In this document: one piece after another, positions 5,712-6,378 of the stretch
Layout of the letters: each line of letters opens with the position of its first letter
Numbering within the stretch: the stretch's first letter is position 1
Assembly: GCA_020200615.1 (NCBI GenBank)
Contig: JAIVIH010000162.1
Coordinates: forward strand, 1-6,378
Direction of reading: 5' to 3'
From: Actinomycetota bacterium
GTDB lineage: Bacteria; Actinomycetota; Acidimicrobiia; Acidimicrobiales; AC-14
Length of the DNA: 6,378 bases
Program-made: the position numbers and the translations under genes
The notes under the pieces: model-generated
Told to the model about the DNA's origin: nothing
Databases searched by the model: none
What the model saw: the letters and a program-made list of their open reading frames with translations, nothing else

Positions 5712-6378
5712 TCACAGAACGTCGCGCGCCTCCGGAAAGTGGCACGCGGCCCAGTGGCCGGGAGCCTTCAGCTCGAGAGGCGGCGGCACCGTCTGGCATA
5801 TCTCCTCCGCCTTCCAGCACCGGGTGTGGAAGCGGCACGCAGGTGGAGGGTTCGCCGGCGAGGGGACGTCGCCCTTGAGGATGATCCGCTGCCGGCGCCG
5901 CTCCTTCTGGGGATCGGGGATGGGCACGGCCGAGAGGAGGGCGACGGTGTAGGGGTGCTTGGGCCTCTCGTACAGCTCGTCCCGATCGGCCACCTCGACC
6001 AGCTGCCCCAGGTACATGACCCCAACCTTGTCGCTGATGTGACGGACAACGGAGAGGTCGTGGGCGATGAACACGTAGGTCAGTCCCAGCCGGGCCTGCA
6101 GGTCCTCCAGCAGGTTGACGATCTGGGCCTGGATCGAGACGTCCAGGGCCGACACGGGCTCGTCGAGGATGATCAGCTTCGGGTTGAGGGCGAGGGCGCG
6201 GGCCACGCCCACCCGCTGACGCTGGCCGCCCGAGAACTCGTGGGGGTAGCGGGACGCATGCTCCCGGTTGAGGCCGCACAGCTCGAGTAGCTCCTCGACA
6301 CGGGCGCGAGCCGCCTTCCGGCCCTTGCCCTGCACGATCAGTGGTTCGGCGACGATCTGGCCGACGGTGTGGCGGGGG
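5712..6378 (-). CDS. Oligopeptide/dipeptide ABC transporter ATPase, OppF/DppF type (N-terminus outside window)
   Basis: The C-terminal 221 residues are present, open to the right edge. The Walker A motif lies outside the window. Visible in order are VGQIVAEPL (typical of the F-type subunit), the ABC signature SGGQRQR (residues 49-55 of this part), Walker B LIILDEP with the D-loop SALD (69-79), and the H-loop His in FIAHDLS (106). After these comes the peptide-transporter C-terminal extension ([12 protein letters not shown]). Four Cys at 181, 187, 194 and 212 (CRFHTRC, EEIC, ACHF) match the pattern that in several peptide-transport ATPases binds a 4Fe-4S cluster. The protein hydrolyses ATP at the inner face of the membrane to drive uptake. 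It ends with TGA at 5714-5712, upstream of the binding-protein gene in the same direction, so the permease genes and the second ATPase are expected to the right of the window. Confidence 0.9.
   Translation of the reverse strand, partial: PRHTVGQIVAEPLIVQGKGRKAARARVEELLELCGLNREHASRYPHEFSGGQRQRVGVARALALNPKLIILDEPVSALDVSIQAQIVNLLEDLQARLGLTYVFIAHDLSVVRHISDKVGVMYLGQLVEVADRDELYERPKHPYTVALLSAVPIPDPQKERRRQRIILKGDVPSPANPPPACRFHTRCWKAEEICQTVPPPLELKAPGHWAACHFPEARDVL

Noticed and set aside
5442..6290. Long plus-strand open frame opposite the ABC ATPase
   Set aside because: The minus strand holds unmistakable ABC motifs, and the plus frame is rich in Arg and Gly with no domain.

Overview
This is high-GC DNA with many GTG/TTG starts, short overlaps and protein families typical of Actinomycetota. 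The genus cannot be told from the window. It reads as the edge of a decaying integrative element next to a chromosomal peptide-transport operon.

Left part (1-2573), the element's control and integration module. Two small DNA-binding genes run leftwards: an excisionase-like helix-turn-helix gene (484-268, broken by one base) and the start of a winged-helix gene (278 to the window edge). Diverging from them, a Cro/C1-type (XRE) regulator (552-1307) overlaps by ATGA with a tyrosine integrase (1304-2573). The integrase is a pseudogene. One base is missing near 1405, and a deletion at about 2399/2400 has removed the Arg-His catalytic box while leaving the flanking catalytic motifs readable. A perfect inverted repeat lies in the divergent intergenic region. 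The integrase also carries an insertion of about 70 residues with a predicted helix-turn-helix inside its core-binding domain.

Middle part (2584-4073, minus strand), an intact AbiE-type (type IV) toxin-antitoxin pair. The AbiEi-like winged-helix antitoxin is upstream and the AbiEii-like nucleotidyltransferase toxin is downstream. They overlap by 4 bases (TTGA), and the antitoxin has a promoter spacing that suggests a leaderless mRNA.

Right part (4127-6378, minus strand), an oligopeptide/dipeptide ABC transporter: the C-terminal two thirds of an OppF/DppF-type ATPase (runs off the right edge), then an SBP_bac_5 (family 5) lipoprotein. The lipoprotein seems to lack its last strand region. Its family resemblance stops at about 4147, a few bases before the toxin-antitoxin promoter region, so this is the best candidate for the junction between host operon and acquired DNA.

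Overall, the integration and excision genes are damaged, while the toxin-antitoxin cargo and transport genes have clean long reading frames. This fits an element that can no longer move itself but keeps its stabilising or defensive cargo. No tRNA, rRNA, CRISPR array or insertion sequence was recognised, and no stretch over 300 bases lacks a gene.
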